Positions 1-15,100 of a stretch of DNA of 64,000 nt are shown here, piece after piece; within the stretch, counting starts at the first letter, position 1, and every line of letters begins with the position of its first letter. Where the stretch lies: positions 26,440,343-26,504,342 of the forward strand of contig OZ037766.1 in NCBI GenBank assembly GCA_964035545.1, given 5' to 3'. The stretch comes from Bugula neritina. Its lineage: Eukaryota; Bryozoa; Gymnolaemata; Cheilostomatida; Bugulidae. Both the position numbers and the translations under genes were made by a program. A model generated the notes under the pieces. That model saw only the letters and a program-made list of their open reading frames with translations. It was not told the origin of the DNA and did not search any database.

Positions 1-155
1 ATTTTTACCAAAAATGAGAAATGTTTTACATAACAATAAAGGATGCATAAACGCTATTAAGATAAGAAAGAAACTACAAATAAAACAACTTACAGTAGAC
101 GTACACGTCTAAAAACTTACATGTGTAGTAATTACATCACCAAAGTATGGAAAAG

Positions 156-3100
156 TTAAAAACTCATAAAATAAATTAACCACACAGAGGCAGCTGCTGG
201 AACCAAGTCAAGTAGACATGGCAGGCAGCGGAATCTATATTCTATTATTACCTCTGAAGAACTTGCAGCTGATTGGTTGCTCTTGTTAGTAGACACGTTT
301 TCATAGAATGTTTGCTCTGGTTGGTCAGTTGAAGACATCCTTGACCCCTCGAAACTGCCGTGGGTGGTGGGTTTGTATTTCCTGAGAATATTCTCTATTA
401 GACGCAACATCTGCACATTATGTGTCTTCATTGCAATCTGCAATATAAATAACATAATAGTCCGAGACTAATACGCAGCATTGACAAATTTGAAAATTAA
501 AAATATACATTTACACACAAAATTTACCAACCATTGAAGTTTGGACATGATCATATTTACTCGATGAAATTTGATTTGTTACCTTGAAAGCAGTTCTACC
601 ATATTTGTCAGCATGATTTGGGTCAGCACCAAGCTGACATAAGACAGACACCACGTCCAGGTAACCCTCCTGTGCAGCTATACATAGAGGTGTAGCACCT
701 AAACAGGAAGACAACTCCTGAGTATGATAAGTTGTGACAACATTGCAGTTGGTTGCTGTGAAAAACACTTGAAGAAAATATATATTTATAATTAACTAGA
801 TATTTCTATTTGAGCAGGCCGGGGAACACAATTGCATGGGGAGGCAATAAATCATAAAATGCATTTTTAAAAAGTGCTGAACTATAACTTCCGGAAGTTT
901 TAGTTCATTGGTGCTGAGTAGCGTTTATCTTCAATATTCAGTGCACCTACATATTATATCTTTACTGCAACTCAACAAAATTAATTAGATGTGAAATATC
1001 CCTATTGAATTACATTACGTGATTAATTATTTTTAATAAGTTTGTGGTGATATGTTCAATCAAACATCATCTATATTAAAAACTGGTTACGGATTTATTG
1101 TATAAATATTCTCTTTAACGTCGTCCTTAGAGCAAGTACACTCAAAGGGCACACAATAGCGGAATACATACACCTAAAAGACATCTATCAAACACATGAT
1201 CTAAGAAGGCAATCGCAAGCAAGCAAGTTATTTTATAAAGAGAAAAGACTTAATAACTTGGCTGAATTAACTTATTGCAGAATACAGGTTTTGACAAAAA
1301 ATGAAACTAAGCAACAAAACTATCTCAGAGAATTATACGAACTAGCTGCTTTATACCATACCTTGACCGCATGTGTGGTTCACATTTGCACCTCGCTCAC
1401 ACAAGAGCTGCACGACATCCGAATGACCTTGCCAAGCAGCTGATTGTAGCGCAGTTCGCCCTTCATTATCTTCTGAGTTAGGATCTGCACCGGAATCAAG
1501 GAGATTAACTACGACCTCCATGTGTCCTTGCCAGCACGCGACGTGTAACGCTGTTCTGCCCTCTTCATCAGCAGAGTTGAGATCTGCAACAGGAAGTGAG
1601 GGAGGTGAGAGAAAGAAAATGAAGAGGTTGTGACAATGAAGAAACAAACTGAAACTCACAGTCACATTTATTTTACAATTTGGATAGAAATCCTACAGAA
1701 ATCACTTTTTGCAATTACTTTAATGATGAAAAGATAAACTAGAAACTTTATTGCTGAAACTGAAAGTATTTCATGTAGAGAACTGGTACAATATTTACAC
1801 TAGTAAGTGTGAAAATGGCTGTAGCTGAAAATTGAAACATAATATTTCATCCCTTTTTGATTATTAAACGCTACTGAACGATACTCATTAATTGTGGAGT
1901 AATTATATAAAATATGTTAAGAATAAAAAAGAACCAGTGTTATTAGCTGAAGGTATTTGAGTGGCCAGCTTTCAGTCTAAATGGAATTGCATACAATATA
2001 GAACTACACTAATAATACGTTAAATACATGGTGAGCACATGCACAATACACTACATTAATAATGGATTTCATATATAAAAACAGTATGACGTATAGCTTC
2101 TCAAAGGTCAATTTATTACATAAACCACACCATAGATGACAGCAGACGGCAGCAAACTGACCTGCCCCGGAGTCGGCAAGCAGTGTGATGCACTCGGCCC
2201 TGTTCTCCAGTGACAGCATATAGACAATACTCCTCCCTTCCAGGTCTCTGAACTCAACATCAGCTCCGTGAGATATCAGAGACTCGGCACAACTCAAATG
2301 ACCGCAGGTACAGCATACTCTGAGGGGAGTTTTACCTGCGAATAATATCATATGCATATCTCTAAACCAGGGTGTAATATATTCAAATATCAGATGTATA
2401 TCTCCACATCATGATACATAAATATGATAGGGTGCAGCCGTAGTCTAGGGGTTAGAGCGTTTGTCTAGTAAACACAAAGGTTATGGGTTCGAGCCTTGAC
2501 AAATTGGTGATGTTAGGAAAAGCATCCAGTCATAATTGCTCCTGTGCCCCATCTGAATAAGTCCTTAGCCCGATTTAACAAAAAAAAAACCCTTTTTATC
2601 AGCGGTTTTCTCACAGGGATGGTGACTATAAAATTGCGTGATTGAGTGAGTTTTATGATATATAAAGATGATAAGCTGTTACCATTATGAGCTGGAAGAT
2701 CCACCTCAGCGTCAGCAGAGACCAGCACATTCAGACACTCCAAGTGACCTTCTTGAGCTGAGAGAAAGAGAGAGGTACGCCCAAGGTCATCTTGTGTATT
2801 GACGTCAGCCCCGTATTCAAGGAGTAATACGGCTACATTTGAATGACCTTTTTCAGCAGCAAAATGCAAACAGTCAACCCCATAATTGTCTCTGTGCAGT
2901 TCATCTAAACCTATAGCAGATCAGAGTATAAATATAACATAACAACATATGTAACAGTGTATAACATAACAACATATGTAACAGTGTATAACATAACAAC
3001 ATATGTAACAGTGTATAACATAACAACATATGTAACAGTGTATAACATAACAACATATGTAACAGTGTATAACATAACAACATATGTAACAGTGTATAAC

Positions 3101-6100
3101 ATAACAACATATGTAACAAAATTATAGCGTAACATAAGTAACATGTACAACATAACGTAATCCAATATAGTGTAAGTTTCGTGTTTTCACAACACTAGAC
3201 TTGCACTGCCCATACAGACAGCATATTGATAGTAGCTTCAGCAACAAGTAGTCATAGTAGTGTACCATTTGTATACATTGTCTGCACAATAGGTCATATA
3301 GAAACATAAAACTCAAACCCTTTTTTAGTTGCTGGTCAACGAACAGCATTGTAAATTTTATATATGAGTTATACGAAAACCTTGTACCTTTCTCTAAGAA
3401 ACATGCTACTATTTCCTCATCTCCAGCTAGGCATGCTAGACCTAAGCTAGAGCGGCCATCTTGGTCTAGGTGGTGAATATCGGCGCCACTGGCAATGAGA
3501 AAATTTACAACCTGAAGAAGAGAACGACTTTATTAGAGAGAGTACGTCTACATTCGCAAGCAGCAACAAATTCAACCAACTTAACACGTGTTAGGAGCGA
3601 ATTTATAAACAGTGTTTGCTTTCTAAATGATGAAGGAAAGGCTATAAAACTCTCTTGTCCATAAGTTACACCCTCTAAGTAACAGCTGAAACAGAGCCAA
3701 GTAGCTGAGATACCCTTCATGTAGCTACAAGATATTATTCGGAACTAAAGTATTGTTGATAATAGCAGAGGGCGGAGCTACTAAGCTTACCTTCACATGA
3801 CCTTGAGACACGGCATGCAGTAGAGGAGTACACTGGATGTCATCAACAGGGTCAACTGAGATGTTAGGACTAGCCAATAGGAGTTGACATAGCTCTAGGT
3901 TCCCTTTAAACAGTAAATCATGAACTTGATAGCAATATGAGTTAATAGCACAGTGGACAGTGGTGAAGCATAGATACAGTACAACCGAGTAGTATTAGTA
4001 AGGCAAAACTTCATGACCGAAGGTAAATTAGAGAATAGTATACATAAAAACTACACCAAGAAAAAAAATAAATTAAAAGTGTATAAAACAAAAGATGCAT
4101 TGGATAAGAAGTAGAGGAGCGAAAGTGCTAATATATATGTAGTGTTGAGTTTACCTAGTGGTCCCTGTGTGTAATGGTTAGCGACTGCCTGCAAGCTGGA
4201 GGTCTCGGGTTCGAATCCCAGTGGGAGTAAAACGTTTTATGAGCTATTTTGTTTTGCAGTCAATACAATTCACAGAAAGTAGATGCATAAGATATCATGG
4301 TATAGCAGACGACCAATCATACCTGCAGAAGAAGCTTTATGAAGTGCCGTCTGCAAACTGTTATTTACTTCATTGACATCACATCCTGTTTGAAGAAGTA
4401 ACTTGGCTACTTGAACGTGATTGGTTAACTCGTCCCCAACACATGAGCATACTGCCTGTATATTTTATAAAAAAGTGAAAAGATGAGTACCGATATATAA
4501 AGTTCAGGCTAAATACAACTGCCACATAGTGCCACATAAAAGATCTTTACAAATGTTAAACAAATCCTACTATCACTATTTGTTGAAACAAGCTACAAAT
4601 TTGAACTTTGCTAGTGTTTAATGGTGCAAAAAAATTGTAGACTATGGTGTTATTAAAATCTCTAGTAGATGCTCACAATATAATATTTAGATGTAGACAT
4701 TGTAAGTATAGGTATAAATAGAAATTATACAGTACACAAGATATATTTATTATAAACTTATATATTTGCAAATTATGAAAAAGCAAAGCTTGCGAAATCA
4801 AGTCGCATTTCAGACGAAAGCCTTTCATGAGGTGATTTCACAAAAGGAAATCCAATAACCACTTGGCGTAGTTTCTGAATGAAAACTTACAGGAGTTTTA
4901 GATTTATCCTAAATTTTCAATCAGATCATTTAGCATATACAGCAACTAATTCAATTCTAAAAATAGAATAATTCGCTTTCATAATGTCAACACTTACAGT
5001 AAGTGGCGTGGAGCCGTCGGTGTCCTTGACATGAGGTGAAGCACCGGAGTTTAGCAAAGATTCAACAGTTTCTACATGACCAGCTTGACTAGCAGCGTGA
5101 AGGGCTGTAACTCCATCTACGTCTGCCTTGTTGAGGTCACACTTGTTGTTGAGTAGAAACTCTACTATAGAGTTGCACCCCCTTGAACTGGCTTCTATTA
5201 GGGCCGTTCTGTGACATACAATAATAACTTAAGAAAACAAATCACTATGCATACAATCAGTAACCAATTTCTGAGTTGAGTTGAGTCCTTTCTACCACAA
5301 ATAATAGCCTTTTTAACTAGTGATCAGAGAGATAAACTTCAGCATTTCCTTGTACTCTTAAACACTCAATAAGCCCACCAATCCTGCTAACTCAAGTGAC
5401 TCCACTAACTCTAGTAACCCGAATAGCTCCAGTAACTCAAGTCACTAGAGTAATTCCAATAACACCAGTAAATCAACAACTACACACCTCCCAGTACTAT
5501 CTGGCATATCTACTTCAGCGTCTCCAATAAGCACCAACATTTCAATAACCTGAAAATATTCAATTCCATGCATCAACAATAACAACTAGTAATGGGCAGG
5601 TGAGCAGCAATGACAGTGGCAGCAGAGGTAGCAGCAGATGCTTAGTAGTACATAATGTGTGGAGTAATAAGTAGTGTATAAACAATAATAGCCATATAAA
5701 CTGCATCATTTAATCTGAAAATAAGCTAATAACCTATATTACCGTATTATAGAAAATTATGCAGCGTTATATTTATTGGTGGAAGACAAGCGTATTAGCC
5801 AGGGTTTCACACAAAGTACAATATCTGCCACACACTGACCTCTAACTGGCATTCAGATGAAGCTAGTACAATCGGCATAAACCCCTCCTTAGTTGGAAGG
5901 TTAAAGTTCAGGCCGTCAGCGTACTGTGCTTCAAGCCATTCAATGTTGTTCAATTTGATTGCCTCAGCCAGTGTCATGGGTTCTGCAGCCTGAAGTAACC
6001 ATGAGATATGAAAATGAACACAGAGAACAAATATTTCACAAGGGAATATCCTGTCATCATAACAGAAATGGAATGCTATTATACCATACATATCAGCAGC

Positions 6101-9100
6101 AAAAAGTTGGTTAAACAAATTGATGTAGAAACAACTTTCCAGTGTTTCATTCAACACTTCATGTAACAAAGGCCAAGTGTATTACTTTGCAAGAGCTGAA
6201 TTTATGCTGAATACGAATTTGTATACTTGAATTTTTCAGCATTGTAAACAGAGCAAAATGTAGACCATAAGCAAAAATTCAACAGGTTCATCTACAGCTC
6301 AAATTGCATAAAAACTTGATATTTCCATCCTTAAAACTCTTGACACCACTTTGACGGTAAGGTATTTTAGAGAAGGGTTATTAACTTTGCCCCAAACTCT
6401 CTGGTAACATAACTTGAGGGCTCTATTACTAACCCCTTTTATATATCCTACTGTGTCTAGAGATCCCTTGCTAATAATATTGTGATGTGGTGAATAGGAC
6501 ATTTTTAGCCGAGCCAAAACATTGCTAACTGACATTTGCTTTCAGTGTTAAAAGAAAGCAGCCAAGCTATATTGTAACCAAAGGTTTAAGAATACCTGGG
6601 AGAGTGGGGCGTGGTCAACAATACCCCTTGTGTTGTCTTCAACATCCAAGTGATCTGAGTCTATCAACTCTTCATCTAAACAATCCAATTCTTCTAGAGG
6701 TGCTTCTGAGCCAGCAGCAGACACCGGGTCATGGGGTAGCTCTATAGAACATGTCAGGTCAACAGGTGCTTGCTTAGAGTCGACAGTCACATTATGAGAG
6801 CTGCTAGCAGGTACTTGTTCACAAATGTCAGTTGCATTTTGAGAGCCACCAGCAAAGTTCTGCTGAGAATTGCTGAGCACATGATGAGAGATGTCAAGAT
6901 ACGCTTCCTGTTCTGTTTTATTCGCACTACGATGTTCATCTGTTTCACAGATACCATCACATACACTCTCTGAACCTACACTGATGGTTATATCAGTCTT
7001 CAATGAACAACTTGCATCAACCTGGTTGACAGCATGGCTAACGTCTGGTCTACTACCTTCCTCCTACAACAATGCAACACCCTGCAGTCTAACCATTCCG
7101 AGAAAAGCTTTGAAAAGCTTGACAAGCTAAGAAAAACATTCAGACTAACCTCGTCATCGCTGACGTAGCTGGAGGAAAGGAGAGAGCTTCCTTCCAACTT
7201 ATCCGCGGCCGCCATTTCGCTCTCACTGTTCTGCTCTGAAGGTGAAGGTAGAAGGTGTACCTCGCTAAGCAGCATCCACACTGCCTGCTCGTGTATAGTG
7301 AGAATCGTGTTCTCGTCTGGACTACGATCAGTATTACTGCAACAAATAAGTGTGACGCTTACATTAGAGTAAATAAAGGTGTCTTGTATTTACCTTTCAA
7401 CAAACTATAGTGAAGGCTGTAGATTTACAATTCTTAGTATAAATTTAGATAACTGTATTAGACTGTTTCGATCAGAACTGCATTTACTTGAGTAAATAAA
7501 ATTCTAAATGTACTTACATAGAAAGCCGGAATAAATAGACTATATTTATATGCACTTACAGCTGGCTAAAGTAAGTAGAAATGTGTGATAAGTACAGAGA
7601 CTTACATTAAGCTAGAGTAAGTAGGACCTTGTAAGTTGCATCTCTGTATGTGGTGAGCAAACTCTCGAACTTCTCCACTGGTTAGTGTTGGCCCGCGTAC
7701 AGTGTAGTATAGAGCAAGCATCTCATGACCCTCTCTGCATACAACATATCAAATACACTTCACAGCACTGAACTACTAATCAACATGGGGCTGATAAATC
7801 TGTGAGAAATACTTTGTCTGCTGTCTTTACCTGCACACCTAGTATACTGAGTAAACTAATAGATACGCACTTCAAAAGGATAAAAAAATCCCCAAAACAC
7901 GCAGCATGCCTATTCAAAAGACATGTGATAATACACAACAGTGATGAATTAATTTTGTATGAACACAAACAGTTATATTACAGCAACGTCTCAGCATAAA
8001 ATTTACACAATGATAATTTCCGCTATACCAGGTCTTCTCCCACTACCATAGTTCAGACGATAAGAATGCTTGAAAGAAAAATATCAACACCAGAAGAATA
8101 AATTTATGTTGAAGCGGAGCAAAAGTGCCCAATAATATCTTACACAAGAGTAAATGACACATTTTTGTACATTGTCATCTCCTCCTACATAGCAGAATAT
8201 GATAGTTTTACAATGCTAAAACACTACTCTAGTTAGAGTTAGTAACCCAAGCTTCCTAAAAAATACAACAAAAACATAGGGTTGTTAAATAAAAAGTAAC
8301 TGAAATTTAAGTTAAGAAAACCTAAAAGATTTACCTCGGGTCACAAAGATAAACTCGAGAGGAAAACTTCACGTCCAACAGCCACAAGCGAAATGACGAA
8401 TGGAAAAACACCACCCGACCATCTTCATAAATACTGACTAGAATGTTGGCTATAGATTGGAGACACTGTGTAAGTTCTTCAAACTGTAAGAAAATAAATT
8501 GTATTTACTCAAATTAAAAAATATATATACATAATATTATATAATAAATATGTAAATATTATAAAAGTGTTTCATATAACAATGAACCAGGAGAAACTAT
8601 GTATATTTGGTATGCATGAACTGAAGAATGCAACACTTTGATCATTTATAAACTAATTCTAAATAAAACATACAAATGTATATAGACAATACTATAATAC
8701 AAGAGTACGGTGTCTTAAATACTTGTAAGTGTACAACAGTGCAGTAATACAGGAGCATAGCTCACGCATATTACCTTGACATGGGAGTAGCAAGTGGTAA
8801 CACAGTTGTAGATCTGTGTAGATGTGAGAGGGTGTCGACTGGCTAGAAGCACATTAAACATTGGCCTGACAAGTGACAGGTAGTGAGTGACATCTGCAAA
8901 CAGTTGCTGACACATCCAGAGATAGAGACCACCCAGGGTGCCTGGTATACTGTCAACCTGCCACAGGGACACCGAGTGGTGGGCCACAAGGTCCAATATC
9001 TAAAAGCAGTGTTTAATATGATTATCTTAGGGTCAATGCGCTGGTTTTATTTTTAAAAAATGGTAAATCACTTTTCTTAGAACATAGTGTTGTTGGAAAC

Positions 9101-12100
9101 CTTAACTTTTGACCATAAACTAGGCAATAAAACACATCCAGCACAACCTGAATTTATGTTTGGGCAAAAAAGTTAGTATTCAAGCATATCTAGCAGTTTC
9201 ATTAAAAACTTAGTTGAGATAACCCTTCCATGCCAGCATATATTTGTTGATAATTCTTGTCGCTACTTAGAATTTTTCTAGTATTGATAGCGCGCATCAG
9301 TTTAATTTCTGTTAACTTTGATTTAATTGCAACATTCCACTTCTCTACCCACAAAAAACAGTTACAAACATGTGCTAATATATTACTATCATTATTATTA
9401 TATCATATTGTTTGCCGCTGAATATTTTCATGCCATTAGAAAGCTTGGAATCTACATTAGGAGGATAATAAAAACTTTCAGTTTGTGCAGATATGTTATA
9501 TTCACTTGTCACCAACAAATCTATCAGAAATACTTGGAATTTGAAATTGTCTTCACAAAAGCACTAGCGGAAAAGCTCTGTGTTTCTGTGTTGTTTATTA
9601 ATATAATCAATATAGCACCCTCCATCTTTCGCACTATACTTCCAATCATTTTCTACTTGAATATTACATATTTACTCCTTGTTATGAATAGAAGACATTG
9701 TCAAACTAACATCACCTACCAGTTCAATATATAGAATGCAGCCATTACACTTGACATGCAGCTTATCCAGAATCTCTGCCATCTCCTTGTTTAGATGCTT
9801 CTTCAGTGAACTGTCAGAGTCGAGTCTATGCAGGATGTACTGTTGGATATCTTGGATAACTCGGGATTTGGTGATGTCATCTAGTGACAACTTCCTGAAT
9901 CCCGTAAACAGCCGACTTACTCTCTATAACATAGTATACTTACTCTCTATAACATAGTATACTTACTCTCTATAACATAGTATATATACTCTCTATAACA
10001 TAGTATACTTACTCTCTATAACATAGTATACTTACTCTGTATAACATAGTATACTTACTCTCTATAACATAGTATACTTACTCTCTATAACATAGTATAC
10101 TTACTCTCTATAACATAGTATACTTACTCTCTATAACATAGTATACTTACTCTCTATAACATAGTATACTTACTTGTATAACATAGTATACTCACTCTCT
10201 ATAACATAGTATACTTACTCTCTATAACATAGTATACTTACTCTCTATAACATAGTATACTTACTCTCTATAACATAGTATACTTACTCTCTATAACATA
10301 TTATTATACTTACTCTCTATAACATAGTATATGTACTCTCTATAACATATTATTATACTTACTCTCTATAACATAGTATACTTACTCTCTATAACATAGT
10401 ATACTTACTCTCTATAACATAGTATACTTACTCTCTATAACATATTATACTTACTCTCTATAACATATTATTATACTTACTCTCTATAACATAGTATACT
10501 TACTCTCTATAACATAGTATATGTACTCTCTATAACATAGTATACTTACTCTCTATAACATAGTATACTTACTCTCTATAACATAGTATACTTACTCTCT
10601 ATAACATAGTATACTTACTCTCTATAACATAGTATACTTACTCTCTATAACATAGTATACTTACTCTCTATAACATAGTATATGTACTCTCTATAACATA
10701 TTATACTTACTCTCTATAACATATTATACTTACTCTCTATAACATATTATTATACTTACTCTCTATAACATAGTATACTTACTCTCTATAACATAGTATA
10801 CTTACTTGTATAACATAGTATACTCACTCTCTATAACATAGTATACTTACTCTCTATAACATAGTATACTTACTCTCTATAACATAGTATACTTACTCTC
10901 TATAACATAGTATACTTACTCTCTATAACATATTATTATACTTACTCTCTATAACATAGTATATGTACTCTCTATAACATATTATTATACTTACTCTCTA
11001 TAACATAGTATACTTACTCTCTATAACATAGTATACTTACTCTCTATAACATAGTATACTTACTCTCTATAACATATTATACTTACTCTCTATAACATAT
11101 TATTATACTTACTCTCTATAACATAGTATACTTACTCTCTATAACATAGTATATGTACTCTCTATAACATAGTATACTTACTCTCTATAACATAGTATAC
11201 TTACTCTCTATAACATAGTATACTTACTCTCTATAACATAGTATACTTACTCTCTATAACATAGTATACTTACTCTCTATAACATAGTATACTTACTCTC
11301 TATAACATAGTATATGTACTCTCTATAACATAGTATACTTACTCTCTATAACATATTATACTTACTCTCTATAACATATTATTATACTTACTCTCTATAA
11401 CATAGTATACTTACTCTCTATAACATAGTATACTTACAGTGTGTATAACATAGTATACTTACTCTCTATAACATAGTATACTTACTCTCTATAACATATT
11501 ATTATACTTACTCTCTATAACATAGTATACTTACTCTCTATAACATAGTATACTTACTCTCTATAACATAGTATACTTACTCTCTATAACATAGTATACT
11601 TACTCTCTATAACATATTATACTTACTCTCTATAACATATTATTATACTTACTCTCTATAACATAGTATACTTACTCTCTATAACATAGTATACTTACTC
11701 TCTATAACATAGTATACTTACTCTCTATAACATAGTATACTTACTCTCTATAACATAGTATACTTACTCTCTATAACATAGTATACTTACTCTCTATAAC
11801 ATAGTATACTTACTCTCTATAACATAGTATACTTACTCTCTATAACATAGTATATGTACTCTCTATAACATAGTATACTTACTCTCTATAACATATTATA
11901 CTTACTCTCTATAACATATTATTATACTTACTCTCTATAACATAGTATACTTACTCTCTATAACATAGTATACTTACTCTCTATAACATAGTATACTTAC
12001 TCTCTATAACATAGTATACTTACTCTCTATAACATATTATACTTACTCTCTATAACATATTATTATACTTACTCTCTATAACATAGTATATGTACTCTCT

Positions 12101-15100
12101 ATAACATATTATTATACTTACTCTCTATAACATATTATACTTACTCTCTATAACATAGTATACTTACTCTCTATAACATATTATACTTACTCTCTATAAC
12201 ATAGTATACTTACTCTCTATAACATATTATACTTACTCTCTATAACATATTATTATACTTACTCTCTATAACATATTATACTTACTCTCTATAACATAGT
12301 ATACTTACTCTCTATAACATAGTATACTTACTCTCTATAACATAGTATACTTACTCTCTATAACATAGTATATGTACTCTCTATAACATAGTATAATTAC
12401 AGTGTGTATATATAGTAGTAAACCTATCACAGAGCACAACCTAATGCATCAAATAGCAGTTGAAGCACTGGAAGAATTGGAGTTTACTCCCCAGTGACAG
12501 AGCACTTGAGAGAAGACAACAACCATAATATGGTGATACAGTACTAATAACCACTATCTAAAGACATAAACACAAACTATGAGAATAACTAAACAGCGAC
12601 TAGAGCAATTAAATGTTCACAAGAGAATTCTGTCGACAACATTGCCCAAGAATCTGTACTAATACTAGACAAAAGAGATATGTATTTGCCAGGTTATATG
12701 GAATCTGCATACTTTAGCGTCAACAACAACTCAATTTATTTGAACAAAAATTCGCAGCCATTTTACTGTGTGTTGTTACAACAATCACATCACCATTTTT
12801 TATTGACAGGACAAAAAATATTTGCTTCAGATACATATACTCTAGTGTGGGCAGCACTTGTTTGCTGACTTGAAGTTTTACATAGTTACACTAAGCACTT
12901 GAATCCCATTGAGAAAGAGACCTACAACCATTATGACAAGGACTTAGTCACCTTGGATTTGGTTGAGCAGGTGCACACTAGAGCCAGCCATTGGGGAAAG
13001 TGTTGGTGATATTTAGACAGGAGATGGGGTATAGTGTGATGTTGAGCACCTTGGAAATCACTTGCAGCATGATCTTCAATACCTAAAACACAGGTAACAT
13101 GCAGGTTACCTGTATATTACCTGTATATTTACATTGTGCGACAAACAACCATCAGCACATTAGCATACATGGTAATATAATGGTCACCTTATCAGACAAC
13201 TAACTCTATGTCTTATTTACTGTATGTAGTCATTCACATTAAACACACAAACAAAAAATCAAACATATCTACGATAAAACTTACATTCGTCGAGTCCATC
13301 TACTAGAAGATAAAGCACTCCATCAGGTGGGCAGGTGAGTGAGTTAAGGGGGGAGATAATATTCTGCTTCATGTACTCCTCAGGATCATTGATTAGCCTA
13401 CATATACATCACAAACAATGTAATCAGCTGATTGCACAAAGAATAGGTCACAGTCTGAGGAAGTGGACAAATGAGTTTCACATCTAACCACTTTTTGTAA
13501 ACTCATGCTTGCATATAGGGGAAATTCCCTGTGTGATAACACTTCTCTGAGCTGTAGAATTATTTTGCAAACAAAGGGCATCATCTTTCTATCTATTGAA
13601 TCATTACTTAACTCTCTTTATCAAACTACAAAACTTAACACTTTTTTGAGTAAAACCAGAAAGCTTTCGTGTACCAATGTACATATAGGCATTAAATAAA
13701 TAAATAGGGGTCACCATATTGGTGAATCTAACTGGTAAATATAGTATTGTTGGAACTTGTAGGTATTTTAACAGTATCATTTGGACATGAACAACTTTTC
13801 AAATACATCAACAGAATTAGACAGCAGATGCAGAGCTTATGCTTTATTGAGCCCTTGACACTAATATTAGCTTGCAGTACTAATGCCATGTAATGATGTA
13901 ATTTCACTAGAATATAAGGTGTGTGCAGTGAACACAATACACTAACTCCAACTAATATAATCAATAACAAGTGAGTCCAGCTCCATTATTCTGCATTCCT
14001 AGCCATATTACATTTTGATTATTTATATTTATAAGACACAAAAATTAGCTCTGGCAATGGCTAGACAGAACACACATGAAGGAATAAAGACAATGGTTAG
14101 CTCATTGCAGGCTTTTGCCAGCTGGAAAACATATTCCAATGGCACCAGTAACATCCCAGTGTGTATCACCGCCTAAATACATCAATTATATTATTTAAAC
14201 TGTTAAAGACTTATTGATTAATGAATGCCAGTAAGAAAACCAACTCAAACCAAGCACTGTACAAATAGTGCTTCATTAGCATGCAATGTCCTTGGATACC
14301 AATAGCTTTGCTGACAAGTAAAGTTAACCAAGATACAGTAGAAAAGTTGCCAAGGCATTACCTGGGTAGGCTGTTTATAAGACAAAGTAAATAAGTAAAT
14401 ATACTGTTCTATTACAATTGGCTGAGCCCACATACATGTGCTATACATTTATAAGCTGCCAATGTAGAGACATCTGCAAAATCAAACAAAATCTAAAAAT
14501 GCTTGTTCTAGTTAAATATTATAGCACAACAACTTTTGCCCATTCAAATTTTATCAGATATTGAACCAATTTAAGAATATAGAATTATATTGGTGAGGAA
14601 ATTTTCCTCAAAGAAGCTTACATTATAGAATTATTCCAAACAACAAAAAACTCACAATTCACATAGCTGCATGTCACAAAAGCACAAATATAGTCTGGAC
14701 AACTATCTGTCACTACTGGACAGGTGTCTGGATATCTACCTGCCACTGCTGAGCAGGTGTGTTATAAATGTGTACCTGTTAGATGAAGAAGACTTGGCGA
14801 GAGAGTGTCTGTAGTGTTCACCAATAACCTCATGCTCAACCAGTTGTCGACATAATGACCGCAAGAAGTTCATGGCTGAGAGGGACTCGTTGAGAGTGAC
14901 TGAACAGAAGTGATAGCCCAGCAGTTTCTTCCTAAGAGTCACCTAAGAAGAGGTACAGTAAACAAATCTAGCTATAAAGCTCCAAAACTTTTAACCCGTC
15001 TTAGCAGCAAGCAGTAAAAAAACTCACATTACTTTATAGTCACTATCCCTGTAGGAATCCCTGATGGAAAGGGCTTTCTTCAAAGCGGGCTAAGGACTTA

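Noticed and set aside
2901-3165. Two minus-strand frames of perfect peptide repeats
   Set aside because: They are translations of the 27-bp minisatellite in an intron.
4157-4228. Functional tRNA gene
   Set aside because: Anticodon and T stems have mismatches; only the promoter boxes are tRNA-like.
9327-9734. 135-residue plus-strand open frame
   Set aside because: It lies antisense in an ANKRD50 intron, overlaps the end of exon 5, is rich in Ile/Tyr/Leu from AT-rich sequence and has no recognisable domain.
9915-12405. CRISPR-like array
   Set aside because: The repeats are contiguous with no unique spacers, and the sequence is animal nuclear DNA.
14100-14180. Possible extra ANKRD50 exon between 13397 and 14776
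   Set aside because: The flanking exons already join in phase and match the family ([13 protein letters not shown]) without it.
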